The notes beneath the pieces are model-generated. The model worked only from the letters and a program-made list of their open reading frames with translations, had not been told where the DNA came from and made no database searches. The translations under genes were made by a program, and so were the position numbers. Shown in pieces: positions 26,883 through 35,613 of a DNA stretch of 64,000 nt. The first letter of the stretch is position 1; the number at the start of each line of letters is the position of its first letter. Source of the DNA: Dyadobacter frigoris. Lineage in GTDB: Bacteria; Bacteroidota; Bacteroidia; Cytophagales; Spirosomataceae. Where the stretch lies: positions 62,001 to 126,000 of the forward strand of contig NZ_SZVO01000002.1 of the NCBI RefSeq assembly GCF_005280585.1, in the 5' to 3' direction.

Positions 26883-28547
26883 ATGAAAAAGAAAATTTTA
26901 ATATTTACAACATTGGTTTGCATGGGAATGATGAATTCCTGTAAAGATAAATTTCTGGAAACTACGCCGCTTGGCGTTGGGAACGAAACGATGCTTGCCA
27001 ACAAAACGGGTGTAAATGCCGTATTGATAGGCGCTTACAGCTTATTGGACGGCGTTGGTTCTGGTGGCACGTATTTCTCGGCCGTAAGTAACTGGATATA
27101 CGGAACCGTTGCCTCAGACGATGGTTACAAAGGAAGTGACGTAGGTGACCTTGCCCAAATAACAACGATTGAAAAATATATTCCGCAGGCAGACATTGGT
27201 GGTTACAACGAAAAATGGGTTGCATTGTATGATGGCGTTTCACGTTCCAATGACGTTTTGCACCTGATCGCAAAAGCTACCGATATGACCGAAGCTGAAA
27301 AATTGCAGGCAACCGCAGAAGCAAGATTCCTTCGCGGCTGGTACCATTTTGAAGCAAAAAAAATGTGGAACATGGTTCCTTATGTTGATGAAGCCGTAAC
27401 CGATTATATCAACCTGCCAAACGATAAGGATATCTGGCCAAACATTGAGGCTGATTTCCAGTTTGCTGTGACCAATCTTTCCGCTACCAAAGCACAGGTG
27501 GGAAGAGCCAGCAAATGGTCTGCGAAAGCCATGCTGGCGAAAGTACATATGTACCAAAGCGACTACACAGCAGCAAAACCTTTGCTTGTCGACATCATTT
27601 CTGCTGGTCCTTTTTCTTTGGTTGCGAATTATCATGACAATTTCAGAATTGCTACGGAAAACAACAGCGAATCTGTTTTTGAAGTACAAATGTCAGTCGC
27701 TGACGGTGGTAGCGGGGAAAACGGAAGCTGGGGTGATAACCTGAACTTTCCTTACGGATCAGGTCCCGGCGGATGCTGCGGATTTTATCAGCCTTCTCAA
27801 AATCTTGTGAATGCATTCAAAACGGATGCCGCAGGTTTGCCTCTTCTGGACACTTTCAATGATACAGATGTTAAAAATGACGAAGGTTTAGCGTCAAGCG
27901 ATGCGTTCACTCCGTATGACGGAACATTGGATCCAAGATTGGACTGGACGGTTGGCCGTCGTGGTTTACCTTTCCTTAACTGGGGAGTTCACCCTGGCAA
28001 AAACTGGATCCGTGATCAAAGCTTTGCAGGACCTTATACCTTCAAAAAGTTTTTTGCTAACAGCGGTGATAACGCCGGCGCAGAATCACCTCGCGCCAAT
28101 GCTAACAATTACCGTGCGCTTCGTTTTGCCGATCTTCTTTTGATGCGTGCTGAAATTGCAGTTGAAGAAAGTGATCTTACTACCGCTTTGACAATCGTAA
28201 ATCAGATCAGAACACGTGCTGCAACCGAAATTGTGAAAAAAGATGACGGAACACCGGCAGCAAATTATCTTGTAAAACCTTACTCAGCTTTTGCGAGCCA
28301 GGATTATGCAAGAAAAGCAGTACGTTTCGAACGCCGTCTTGAATTGGCAATGGAAGGTCACCGTCACTTTGATCTGGTTCGCTGGGGAAATGCAGACGTT
28401 GTTCTTAACGCATACATCGCCAAAGAAAGCAAGAAAAGAACATACCTGACGGGTGCTACATTTAAGAAAGGGAGCAGTGAATATTTCCCGATTCCGCAGG
28501 CACAAATTGATATCATGGGATCAACTATCCTGAAACAAAATCCATAA
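26883..28547 (+). CDS. SusD/RagB nutrient-binding lipoprotein
   Basis: The 554-residue surface lipoprotein has a signal peptide with the lipobox MNSC (lipidated Cys20) and the SusD fold of TPR-like helices: KTGVNAVLIGAYSLLDG, ARFLRGWYHFEAKKMWNMVPYVDE, KWSAKAMLAKVHMYQSDYTAAKPLL, and the conserved end ALRFADLLLMRAEIAVEE, ERRLELAMEGHRHFDLVRWG and FPIPQAQIDIMGSTILKQNP. It binds oligosaccharide and closes over the SusC barrel. It follows susC directly and ends before a GC-rich hairpin. The specificity is unknown. Confidence 0.95.
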   Translation: MKKKILIFTTLVCMGMMNSCKDKFLETTPLGVGNETMLANKTGVNAVLIGAYSLLDGVGSGGTYFSAVSNWIYGTVASDDGYKGSDVGDLAQITTIEKYIPQADIGGYNEKWVALYDGVSRSNDVLHLIAKATDMTEAEKLQATAEARFLRGWYHFEAKKMWNMVPYVDEAVTDYINLPNDKDIWPNIEADFQFAVTNLSATKAQVGRASKWSAKAMLAKVHMYQSDYTAAKPLLVDIISAGPFSLVANYHDNFRIATENNSESVFEVQMSVADGGSGENGSWGDNLNFPYGSGPGGCCGFYQPSQNLVNAFKTDAAGLPLLDTFNDTDVKNDEGLASSDAFTPYDGTLDPRLDWTVGRRGLPFLNWGVHPGKNWIRDQSFAGPYTFKKFFANSGDNAGAESPRANANNYRALRFADLLLMRAEIAVEESDLTTALTIVNQIRTRAATEIVKKDDGTPAANYLVKPYSAFASQDYARKAVRFERRLELAMEGHRHFDLVRWGNADVVLNAYIAKESKKRTYLTGATFKKGSSEYFPIPQAQIDIMGSTILKQNP

Positions 28548-28558
28548 TAAAACAATTT

Positions 28559-28582
28559 GCCGGGTGCGGACCAGTACCCGGC
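28559..28582 (+). terminator. GC-rich hairpin after susD
   Basis: Arms GCCGGGT (28559-28565) and ACCCGGC (28576-28582) lie 12 bases after the susD stop. The T-run behind it is weak, so it may act with the second hairpin downstream. Confidence 0.65.
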
Positions 28583-28743
28583 GAATTAATTAAAACTATT
28601 CCTACCCTTAATTTTTACTATTCCTATTCATAACTACTTCCCTTAACAAGGAATTACAATATCAATTAAATGCCGGTCTTGGAAGAATTCAATGGCCTGT
28701 AAATAATTAAAAGAGTATATCATAATTTTCTTCTGTAGTTATG

Positions 28744-28775
28744 AAAGTGCGTTTCCTGTGGGAGCGCACTTTTTT
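28744..28775 (+). terminator. Rho-independent terminator
   Basis: Arms AAAGTGCG (28744-28751) and CGCACTTT (28765-28772) are followed directly by further T residues. This ends the susCD transcript or isolates the PIN gene from it. Confidence 0.75.
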
Positions 28776-28863
28776 AATGTTTTATGAAAGAGAAATTACT
28801 AATCAGGCCAAGTGACACTTTTACGAAAATCCGTATCAAGGTTAGGAATTTTTCGCAAATTTG

Positions 28864-29331
28864 ATGAAACATAGATTTTACTTCGATACATCTGTTTTTG
28901 GTCGAGTATTTGACACTGAGTTTGAAAAGGAGTCAATAATTCTTTTTGAAAAAGTCAATTTAGGACAGATTCAATGTATCTATTCTGATTTGACGGAAAA
29001 TGAAATATCAAAGGTACCAGAAAGAATAAGAGCATTTTTTCTTGACTTAGAAGAAGATCAGAAACAATTGGTGAAAGTTACACCAGAAGCTTTTCAACTT
29101 GCACAAACCTATATTTCTAAAAATGTTGTTGGGCAAACTAGTTTAGATGACTGTATTCATATCGCAGTAGCAACTTTAAGTAAAGTAGATGTTTTAGTAA
29201 GCTGGAATTTCAAGCACATTGTTAATGTCCATAGAATTCATGGTTATAATTCTGTAAATTTACAGCTAGGACACAAAATCCTTAATATTTGTTCACCCAA
29301 AGAAATAATTGGCGATGAAACCTACAAATAG
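28864..29331 (+). CDS. PIN-domain toxin-like ribonuclease
   Basis: The 155-residue protein has the PIN fold: FYFDTSVFGRVFD at the start (first catalytic Asp), SDLTENEI (conserved Glu) and LDDCIHIAVATLSKVDVLVSWNFKHIVN at about residues 97-125, where the last acidic residues and the SWN-KH motif sit. Proteins of this type cleave RNA as the toxic half of VapBC-like modules. The ATG at 28864 is taken, since a TTG lies just before it. A 51-residue frame overlaps its 3' end by 17 bases and is the likely antitoxin, so the order is toxin first. Codon use is more AT-rich than in neighbouring susCD genes, hinting at acquisition. Confidence 0.85.
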   Translation: MKHRFYFDTSVFGRVFDTEFEKESIILFEKVNLGQIQCIYSDLTENEISKVPERIRAFFLDLEEDQKQLVKVTPEAFQLAQTYISKNVVGQTSLDDCIHIAVATLSKVDVLVSWNFKHIVNVHRIHGYNSVNLQLGHKILNICSPKEIIGDETYK

Positions 29332-29470
29332 TAAATTGAAGGAATTTGACACGGTCAAAACATTTCGAAAAATCAAAGACAAAATCTCAAAAGACATACA
29401 AAATATGTCCTATGACGAATTGCAGTCTTATTTACTTAAAACAAAACTAACAGCATTGAACAAAAGCTAA
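29315..29470 (+). CDS. Small antitoxin-like protein (51 aa)
   Basis: The 51-codon frame starts at the ATG at 29315 inside the PIN gene and ends at TAA 29468-29470. The product is highly charged, with DTVKTFRKIKDKI followed by NMSYDELQSYLLK. This resembles the short proteins found beside this type of PIN gene, which share a D-x-V-x2-x-R-x-I/E-x-K-I core and a later M-(S/T)-x-(D/E)-E-L-x-x-Y/F end. It would neutralise the toxin by direct binding. It overlaps the end of the convergent LacI-type gene by four bases. The identification rests on position and pattern, so confidence is moderate. Confidence 0.65.
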   Translation: MKPTNSKLKEFDTVKTFRKIKDKISKDIQNMSYDELQSYLLKTKLTALNKS

Positions 29471-30636
29471 CTTCTATTACGCTTCGAAGATCCCCGCACG
29501 ATCAGCTCCGTTTTCAGCACCTTTTCATTAGGTAAAATCATCTCTTCCTCCGACTCTATTAACTGTAAAACCCACTGCGCCGATGTTTTACCGATTGCAT
29601 GGGTTGGCTGTCGTATCGTCGTCAATCCGGGACCAATGTAAGCAGATTCAGGATTGTCGCTGAAACCTACAACACCCAGTTCATCCGGAATCCTGATTCC
29701 TTTTTCCAAAGCCATCAGCACAATTTCAATGGCAGAAGAATCATTAACAGCAAAAATTGCATCCGGCCTGCTTTCCAGATCCAGCAAATATTTTCCATAA
29801 ATCCTGGCTTTTTGCTGCGAAAACATACCCTGGATCACCATATTCTCCTCAATATTTTTTCCATATTTTTCCATCGCCGCCCGATACCCGCGCAAACGTT
29901 CCCTGCTCACAAGTAAATTAAGCGGGCCGCCTAAATGAGCAATGCGTTCATAACCGTTCAGGATCAAATGTTCCACAGCTAAAAAAGATCCTTCAAAATC
30001 GTTTACAACCACTTTTGGAGCCGATACATAATCGCAGACCCGATTGAAAAGTACAAGCGGAATTCCCCTTTTCTCAAACACTTTCAGGTGATCATAGTTA
30101 TTGGTTTCCTGCGTCAGGGAAATCAGTAAACCGTCAATCCTGTTGGCAAGCATTGCCTTGGTATTGGAAACTTCAATCGGATAAGATTCGTTCGACTGCA
30201 TGATCGTGAGATTATAACCTGCTTCCGTCAAAAGCTCATGCGCGCCAATAATGATGTTTGGAAAAAATGAATTTGTAAACTCCGGCACAATCATCCCGAT
30301 CGTGTTGGTCCGGCTTTTTACAAGATTGTAGGCCAACTGATTTGGCTGATAATCCAGCTGCGCAGCCATTTCCAAAACTGCGTTTCGCGTTTCCGGGCTT
30401 ATATCTGCATGTCCATGCAACGCCCGGGAAACCGTAGAATTCGAGACACCCGTGGAACGGGCAATATCAATAATGGTGGTTTGATGCCTTCGGCTGTTTT
30501 TTATGGGCGCGATTTGATCCGGATTTGAAAGCGTAAAAAAGTAATTGCAGTCTTTACAAACATAACGCTGTTTGTTCCGCACATAACCTGCTTTCATTAT
30601 CGATCCTACTTCGGAGCACTTCGGACAAGAGATCAT
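29467..30636 (-). CDS. LacI-family regulator with N-terminal zinc ribbon
   Basis: The 389-residue protein begins with a four-cysteine zinc ribbon (Cys4, Cys7, Cys27, Cys30 in CPKC ... YVCKDC) of the kind found at the start of InsA/IS1-type transposases. A LacI HTH (TTIIDIARSTGVSNSTVSRALHG, about 53-75) and the hinge helix with PNQLAYNL follow. The periplasmic-binding-like effector domain (TNTIGMIVPEFTNSFFPNIIIGA through TTIRQPTHAIGKTSAQWVLQLI) runs to the end. It is divergent from the susCD locus at 30971 and probably controls it. A perfect inverted repeat at 30739-30770 is the best operator candidate. The zinc ribbon is an addition to the usual LacI layout of about 340 residues. Confidence 0.92.
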   Translation of the reverse strand: MISCPKCSEVGSIMKAGYVRNKQRYVCKDCNYFFTLSNPDQIAPIKNSRRHQTTIIDIARSTGVSNSTVSRALHGHADISPETRNAVLEMAAQLDYQPNQLAYNLVKSRTNTIGMIVPEFTNSFFPNIIIGAHELLTEAGYNLTIMQSNESYPIEVSNTKAMLANRIDGLLISLTQETNNYDHLKVFEKRGIPLVLFNRVCDYVSAPKVVVNDFEGSFLAVEHLILNGYERIAHLGGPLNLLVSRERLRGYRAAMEKYGKNIEENMVIQGMFSQQKARIYGKYLLDLESRPDAIFAVNDSSAIEIVLMALEKGIRIPDELGVVGFSDNPESAYIGPGLTTIRQPTHAIGKTSAQWVLQLIESEEEMILPNEKVLKTELIVRGSSKRNRS

Positions 30637-30738
30637 TGTATTATTTCAATATATCGTCAAACAATCATAAAAATACTTCTCAAAGATATTAAAAATACTT
30701 TCTATAAAATTTTCATATAAAAAATAATCATAACCATA

Positions 30739-30770
30739 TATCGGTAACGTATCCGCAAACGTTACCGATA
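30739..30770. promoter_or_regulatory. Candidate LacI-type operator (inverted repeat)
   Basis: Perfect 11-bp arms TATCGGTAACG and CGTTACCGATA surround a 10-base spacer. The AACG/CGTT cores and position 103 bases upstream of the regulator start and 200 upstream of susC fit a LacI-family operator. The regulator's autoregulation is plausible. Confidence 0.6.
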
Positions 30771-30811
30771 CTTTTTGTGATAATCCGTGATATTTCAGCG
30801 TTTTTTTACTC

Positions 30812-30839
30812 TTGACAAAACTTTTCTCCTTCCTATATT
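30812..30839 (+). promoter_or_regulatory. Promoter-like element upstream of susC
   Basis: TTGACA (30812-30817) and TATATT (30834-30839) are separated by 16 bases. This matches the general sigma70 form rather than the TTTG/TAnnTTTG form typical of Bacteroidota, so it is a tentative call. Confidence 0.35.
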
Positions 30840-30970
30840 CAAGTAATAATTCCTGTTTTCAATCAAAAAAGGCATTCTCCTGAATCTTTTCCGACTTAGA
30901 AAACATCAGCCATACAACCAAACAAATTGAACTATTTCAATTTTACGCTACTATCAAAACCCTTTTAACT

Positions 30971-33900
30971 ATGCTCAAAAATTTATGTAAAATCACTTTT
31001 CTCATTCTTCTGGTCATGGCGGCATCGGGGAAATTCCTATATGCACAGGATGGGACTGTCAAGGGGAAAATTATTGACGAGACCGGTCAGCCTATTCCTG
31101 GGGCAAGTATTACTGTGAAGGGATCGCAACAGGGAACCCTCTCCAATGTCGATGGAACTTACTCATTGACCGCTTCTGCCCAGTCAACGCTTGTTTTCTC
31201 GTTTGTTGGTTATTTAAAAGAAGAAGTTGCGGTGAATAATAAAACAACGGTGGATATTACTCTAAAAATAGATCAAAAAGCGTTGGACGAGGTAGTCGTT
31301 GTAGGCTATGGAACACAGCGAAAAATTGAAACCACGGGTTCAATTGCTTCCGTAAAGGCATCAGATTTGGTACAAACTCCCGTTGTAAACATTGCTCAGG
31401 GATTGCAATCCCGCATTTCCGGCGTTCAGATTAATCAAAACTCGGGTTCTCCCGGTGGAAATATCAGTGTAAGAATTCGTGGAACAAACTCCATCAACGG
31501 AACTTCTGAACCTCTGTATGTTATTGATGGAATCCAGATTTCAAACAGTGGGGGAATTACGGATGTAAGTCCTCTTTCGACTATTAATCCAAACGATATT
31601 GAGTCGATTGAAATTCTTAAAGATGCTTCATCATCAGCGATTTACGGTTCAAGAGCAGCCAATGGCGTCGTACTTATCACAACAAAAAGAGGTAAAACAG
31701 GGGCGACACGTGTAACGTATGATGGCTATTATGGCACACAGAAAGTTAGAAAAACCTTACCTGTTTTAGACGCTTCACAATTTGCACAATTGGAAAATGA
31801 AGTATTTAAAAATAATTACTACAAGGATCCGGCTTCACTTGGTAAGGGGGTTAACTGGCAGGATATTATTTTTAGGGAAGCACCTATTCAAAATCATCAG
31901 CTTTCTATCAATGGCGGTTCGGAAAAAACGCAGCTGGCACTTTCTTTGAATTATTTCAATCAGGATGGTATCATTATAAATTCCAATTTCAAAAGGTATT
32001 CTTATCGTCTGAATGTTGATCACAAAGTCAGCAAGCGTATCAAAATCGGCACCAGTATTCTGGGAAGTTACAATGTCAACAATGGAATTACAACAGGCTC
32101 GGAGACCATTGGCGACGCCGGTGTGGTAACAGGCTCAATCCTTGGCTCTGCCCTGGGTGCACCTCCAACCTTGCAGCCTTACCATGCAGATGGCAGTGTT
32201 TTCCCTTTTGGAGAACAAGCCGCGGGGCAATATCGGGAAGTAACAAATCCATTAAATTTCGCTTCCATGCTTAACCGTACCGCCATCAACCGTACGCTGG
32301 TTAATCTTTATGGTGAAGTTTCTTTGTTCAAAGGATTGTCATACCGTGCGTCTTTTAATGCTGATTTGCAAAGCAGTTTGCAGGACCGTTATTCGCCAAG
32401 ATCCATTATCGCGAAAAACGATTTAAGTGATAATTCAGGTTCTGGTTACAAGAAAAATGCTAATTCGAAATCGTTACTCCACGAAAGCATCCTGACTTAT
32501 GCCACTCAGCTCGCCCCAAATCATTCTTTAAAAGCAACGGCGCTTTTTGCAACACAAATTGAATTATTTAATCAAAATGAAATTAGTGCGACAGGTTTTC
32601 CAAATGACGCTACTAGAAATGAAGCACTTCAGTTGGCTTTAACCCGTACCGTTACCAGTACCCGCAACAGCCAGCGACTGGATTCCTACATGGGCAGGAT
32701 TAATTACGGTTTTAAGGATAGATTTTTTGTCGATCTGACAGCACGTGTGGATGGTTCTAGCAAGTTTGGAGCCAATCATAAATATGGAGTTTTTCCGGCA
32801 GTATCTGCCGCTTATCGTTTGATTGAAGAACCCTTTATCAAAAATGTCACGTGGCTTTCTGATCTGAAAATTCGAGGAAGTTATGGTGTAACCGGAAATG
32901 CCGGTGGTATTAATCCTTATCAATCTTTGGCAACGGTTTCTGCGCAAGGTGCTGATTATAATATCAACCATACTTATATAACAGGGATTAACCCATCCGG
33001 TATCTCAAATCCGGATTTGCGCTGGGAAAAATCCAAACAAGCCAATATTGGTATCGACGTCAGTTTGTTGAATAACAGATTAAGTCTTATCGCCGATGTT
33101 TACCAAAAACGGACGGATGATTTATTATATGTAAAAGCCTTACCGCTTAGTTCAGGTTACGCCAACATTACCGGAAACTTTGCTTCTCTTCAAAATAAAG
33201 GTCTGGAACTTGCTGCTAATGCCAGAATTCTTGACGGCGCTTTCACCTGGAATGTTTCAGGAAATATCACTTTCAACCGCAATAAAGTACTAGGCCTCGA
33301 CGGCGGACTGACGCAGGAAAGATTCATTACAGCTTACACCGTTCTGAAAGTTGGACAGCCGCTTGGTTTGATCAAAACCTATGTTTTCGATGGAATTAAT
33401 CAAACCGGAGATGCTATCCTCCCGGGCTACGACGGCAGACTTGGCGGACATAAAGTAAAAGACGTGAACGGTGATGGGAAAATTTCGGCTGATGACCAGG
33501 TTGTTACCGGAAATCCAAATCCTAAATTCATTTACGGCTTCTCAACCAACGCCAGTTACAAGCATTTTGACCTGAGCGTATTTATTTCTGGTTCGCAAGG
33601 AAATGATATCTATAACGCAAGTCGCCTTTCTTTCGAAAATCCGGGTGGAGGCAGAAACATGCTGGCCGGTTTGGCAGATCGCTGGACACCTACAAATCCT
33701 AATAACGAATATGCCAGCGCATACGTCAGCGGACGTCTGCCGGTAACCAATCATTTTGTTGAAAACGGATCTTACATGCGTGTCAAAAACATTTCTCTTG
33801 GGTATACTTTGCCAAAAATAAAGGGAATTCAGCAGATCAGGATTTACGCCAGTGTCAACAATTTACTCACAATTACAAAATACAGCGGCTTTGATCCCGA

Positions 33901-34000
33901 AGTGAATACCTATGCAGGTTCCAATACCGTCATCGGTGTAGACAACCTTGTCTATCCGCAGGCAAAATCACTTTTAGGTGGTCTGCAAATCACGTTCTAA
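30971..34000 (+). CDS. SusC/RagA TonB-dependent transporter
   Basis: The 1009-residue outer-membrane transporter has a signal peptide (ending near LYAQ), a carboxypeptidase-regulatory-like domain at about 28-105 (GTVKGKIIDETGQPIPGASITVKG), and the motif LDEVVVVGYGTQRK. The plug follows (VNIAQGLQSRISGVQI, EPLYVIDGIQISN, IESIEILKDASSSAIYGSRAANGVVLITTKRG), then the barrel ending GGLQITF. It has no STN domain, unlike the copy at 23263, which agrees with control by the LacI-type regulator instead of an anti-sigma. It pairs with the SusD gene 32 bases downstream and would import the oligosaccharide or glycoside used by the genes to 49 kb. Confidence 0.96.
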   Translation: MLKNLCKITFLILLVMAASGKFLYAQDGTVKGKIIDETGQPIPGASITVKGSQQGTLSNVDGTYSLTASAQSTLVFSFVGYLKEEVAVNNKTTVDITLKIDQKALDEVVVVGYGTQRKIETTGSIASVKASDLVQTPVVNIAQGLQSRISGVQINQNSGSPGGNISVRIRGTNSINGTSEPLYVIDGIQISNSGGITDVSPLSTINPNDIESIEILKDASSSAIYGSRAANGVVLITTKRGKTGATRVTYDGYYGTQKVRKTLPVLDASQFAQLENEVFKNNYYKDPASLGKGVNWQDIIFREAPIQNHQLSINGGSEKTQLALSLNYFNQDGIIINSNFKRYSYRLNVDHKVSKRIKIGTSILGSYNVNNGITTGSETIGDAGVVTGSILGSALGAPPTLQPYHADGSVFPFGEQAAGQYREVTNPLNFASMLNRTAINRTLVNLYGEVSLFKGLSYRASFNADLQSSLQDRYSPRSIIAKNDLSDNSGSGYKKNANSKSLLHESILTYATQLAPNHSLKATALFATQIELFNQNEISATGFPNDATRNEALQLALTRTVTSTRNSQRLDSYMGRINYGFKDRFFVDLTARVDGSSKFGANHKYGVFPAVSAAYRLIEEPFIKNVTWLSDLKIRGSYGVTGNAGGINPYQSLATVSAQGADYNINHTYITGINPSGISNPDLRWEKSKQANIGIDVSLLNNRLSLIADVYQKRTDDLLYVKALPLSSGYANITGNFASLQNKGLELAANARILDGAFTWNVSGNITFNRNKVLGLDGGLTQERFITAYTVLKVGQPLGLIKTYVFDGINQTGDAILPGYDGRLGGHKVKDVNGDGKISADDQVVTGNPNPKFIYGFSTNASYKHFDLSVFISGSQGNDIYNASRLSFENPGGGRNMLAGLADRWTPTNPNNEYASAYVSGRLPVTNHFVENGSYMRVKNISLGYTLPKIKGIQQIRIYASVNNLLTITKYSGFDPEVNTYAGSNTVIGVDNLVYPQAKSLLGGLQITF

Positions 34001-34032
34001 GCCTTATTTCCCTATTTAAAACTGAATCTGAT

Positions 34033-35535
34033 ATGAAACCGTTGTTTTCATCCAACATAAAATTTTCCTCTGCCGGACTGTTAATTTGCATGTTTTTACT
34101 CAATGCATGTCAGCTGGACGAGACAATCTATTCTTCTATTTACACCGAAGCATTTTACAAAACGGCTGCGGATGCCGAAAAAGGGCTTATTGCCGCTTAC
34201 GATCCTTTGGCTGATATGTATTCCGGGCCGGCTTGTACGTTAGTGCCGGATTTCAGCGACGACCAGACCTATCCCCGAGGCGTTGTAGGCAGAAATACGC
34301 TGACACTTTTCACGTACGATGTCAATTATACAACCCAAAAAACAAATTCCAGGACAAGTGAATCTCCGCAACAGATCTGGGCTTCTGGCTACGATGGGAT
34401 TGAAAAAGCAAACTGGATCATTGCCAAAGTTCCGGCTGCAACGATGGACGCTACCCGCCAAAAACAAATTATCGGGGAAGCCTATTATTTACGTGCTTTT
34501 TACGAATGGACTTTGACAAAAAACTTTGGTGATGTTCCTGTAAAAATAACGCCCAGTTATTCGGCTGACGATGCTGTTGTAGGTAAAAGTCCAAAAGCCG
34601 ATGTGTACAAACAAATTTACGCCGATCTTGACCAGGCACTAACGGCCGGACTTCCATCCTACCCGAGTGTTGACAAAGGGCGCCCGTCCAACGAAGTGGT
34701 AAATGCACTTTATGCCAAAGCTGCTTTATATAACGAAGACTGGGCCAAGGCACTGGAAAAAGCAAAAACGGTGATCAATTCCGGAAAATATTCTTTGATG
34801 CCGGACGTCCGCGACACTTATCGTTACGACAAAGAAGATGCTGCCCGCGCAGAAAATATGTGGGCTTTTGAAGTGGATCCGTTAACACAAACCCGTTCGC
34901 ATCAGCTGACAAGTTTAATGGGCCCAACAGGTAGCGCGGCACCGGAATATGCGAAAACATCATATGGTTCCATGTTTGCCTATCAGTCATTTTACAATTC
35001 TTTCAGTCCGTCGGATAAGCGCAGATTGTTGCTTGACACGACATATACAGACAAAACGGGAAAAACAATTGCTCAAAAAAATATCACACCAATAACAACT
35101 GACGCGGTTTTGATCAAAAAATATCAGGATCCGGTTTCTACGGTTGGGATGATTCCTAACATTCCAATTTTTCGTTTGGCGGATATGTATTTGATCGCTG
35201 CAGAAGCGGAAGCAAAGTTGAACGGAGCTACGGGAGTTGCTTATGGATTTATCAACATCATTAGAAAACGTGCAGGATTAGCTGATCTGCAAACAGGATT
35301 AAGCAAAGAAGCATTTGTTGACGCAGTTATACAAGAACGTGCCTGGGAATTTTTCGCAGAAGGTGACCGCTGGTATGATTTAACACGTACAGGGAAATTT
35401 ATGACAGCGATTCCAAAAGCCGTAAACAGTGTTTATCCGGTTCGCACGCCAACCGCCAAAAACAAATATTTCCCGATTCCGCAGGACGAAATTTATGCTA
35501 ATCCAAAATTGGTACAAAATCCCGATTGGCAATAA
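34033..35535 (+). CDS. SusD/RagB nutrient-binding lipoprotein
   Basis: The 500-residue surface lipoprotein has the lipobox LNAC (about Cys26), SusD helices such as DAEKGLIAAYDPLADMYSG, AYYLRAFYEWTLTKNFGDVPVK and VVNALYAKAALYNEDWAKALEKAK, and the conserved C-terminal part FRLADMYLIAAEAEAKLNG, VIQERAWEFFAEGDRWYDLTRTGKF and YFPIPQDEIYANPKLVQNPDW. It is the partner of the SusC just upstream. Binding specificity is unknown. Confidence 0.95.
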   Translation: MKPLFSSNIKFSSAGLLICMFLLNACQLDETIYSSIYTEAFYKTAADAEKGLIAAYDPLADMYSGPACTLVPDFSDDQTYPRGVVGRNTLTLFTYDVNYTTQKTNSRTSESPQQIWASGYDGIEKANWIIAKVPAATMDATRQKQIIGEAYYLRAFYEWTLTKNFGDVPVKITPSYSADDAVVGKSPKADVYKQIYADLDQALTAGLPSYPSVDKGRPSNEVVNALYAKAALYNEDWAKALEKAKTVINSGKYSLMPDVRDTYRYDKEDAARAENMWAFEVDPLTQTRSHQLTSLMGPTGSAAPEYAKTSYGSMFAYQSFYNSFSPSDKRRLLLDTTYTDKTGKTIAQKNITPITTDAVLIKKYQDPVSTVGMIPNIPIFRLADMYLIAAEAEAKLNGATGVAYGFINIIRKRAGLADLQTGLSKEAFVDAVIQERAWEFFAEGDRWYDLTRTGKFMTAIPKAVNSVYPVRTPTAKNKYFPIPQDEIYANPKLVQNPDWQ

Positions 35536-35613
35536 TCCAACAGATTTATAAACTATAACAGATGTCTGTAAACATTTCCCCAAAAGTCTTTTCTTAGGAA
35601 ACCAATCTTGAAA

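Larger units (their letters stand above)
28548..28863. other. Intergenic region with two terminator-like hairpins
   Basis: About 315 bases between susD and the PIN gene contain a GC-rich hairpin just after susD and a canonical terminator near 28744, both listed separately. No gene is seen; a short ATG-started frame at 28741 is only part of the terminator. Confidence 0.6.
30637..30970. promoter_or_regulatory. Control region between lacI-type gene and susC
   Basis: The 334-base divergent region contains the inverted repeat and a promoter-like TTGACA-N16-TATATT stretch, listed separately. It presumably holds promoters for both directions. Confidence 0.6.
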
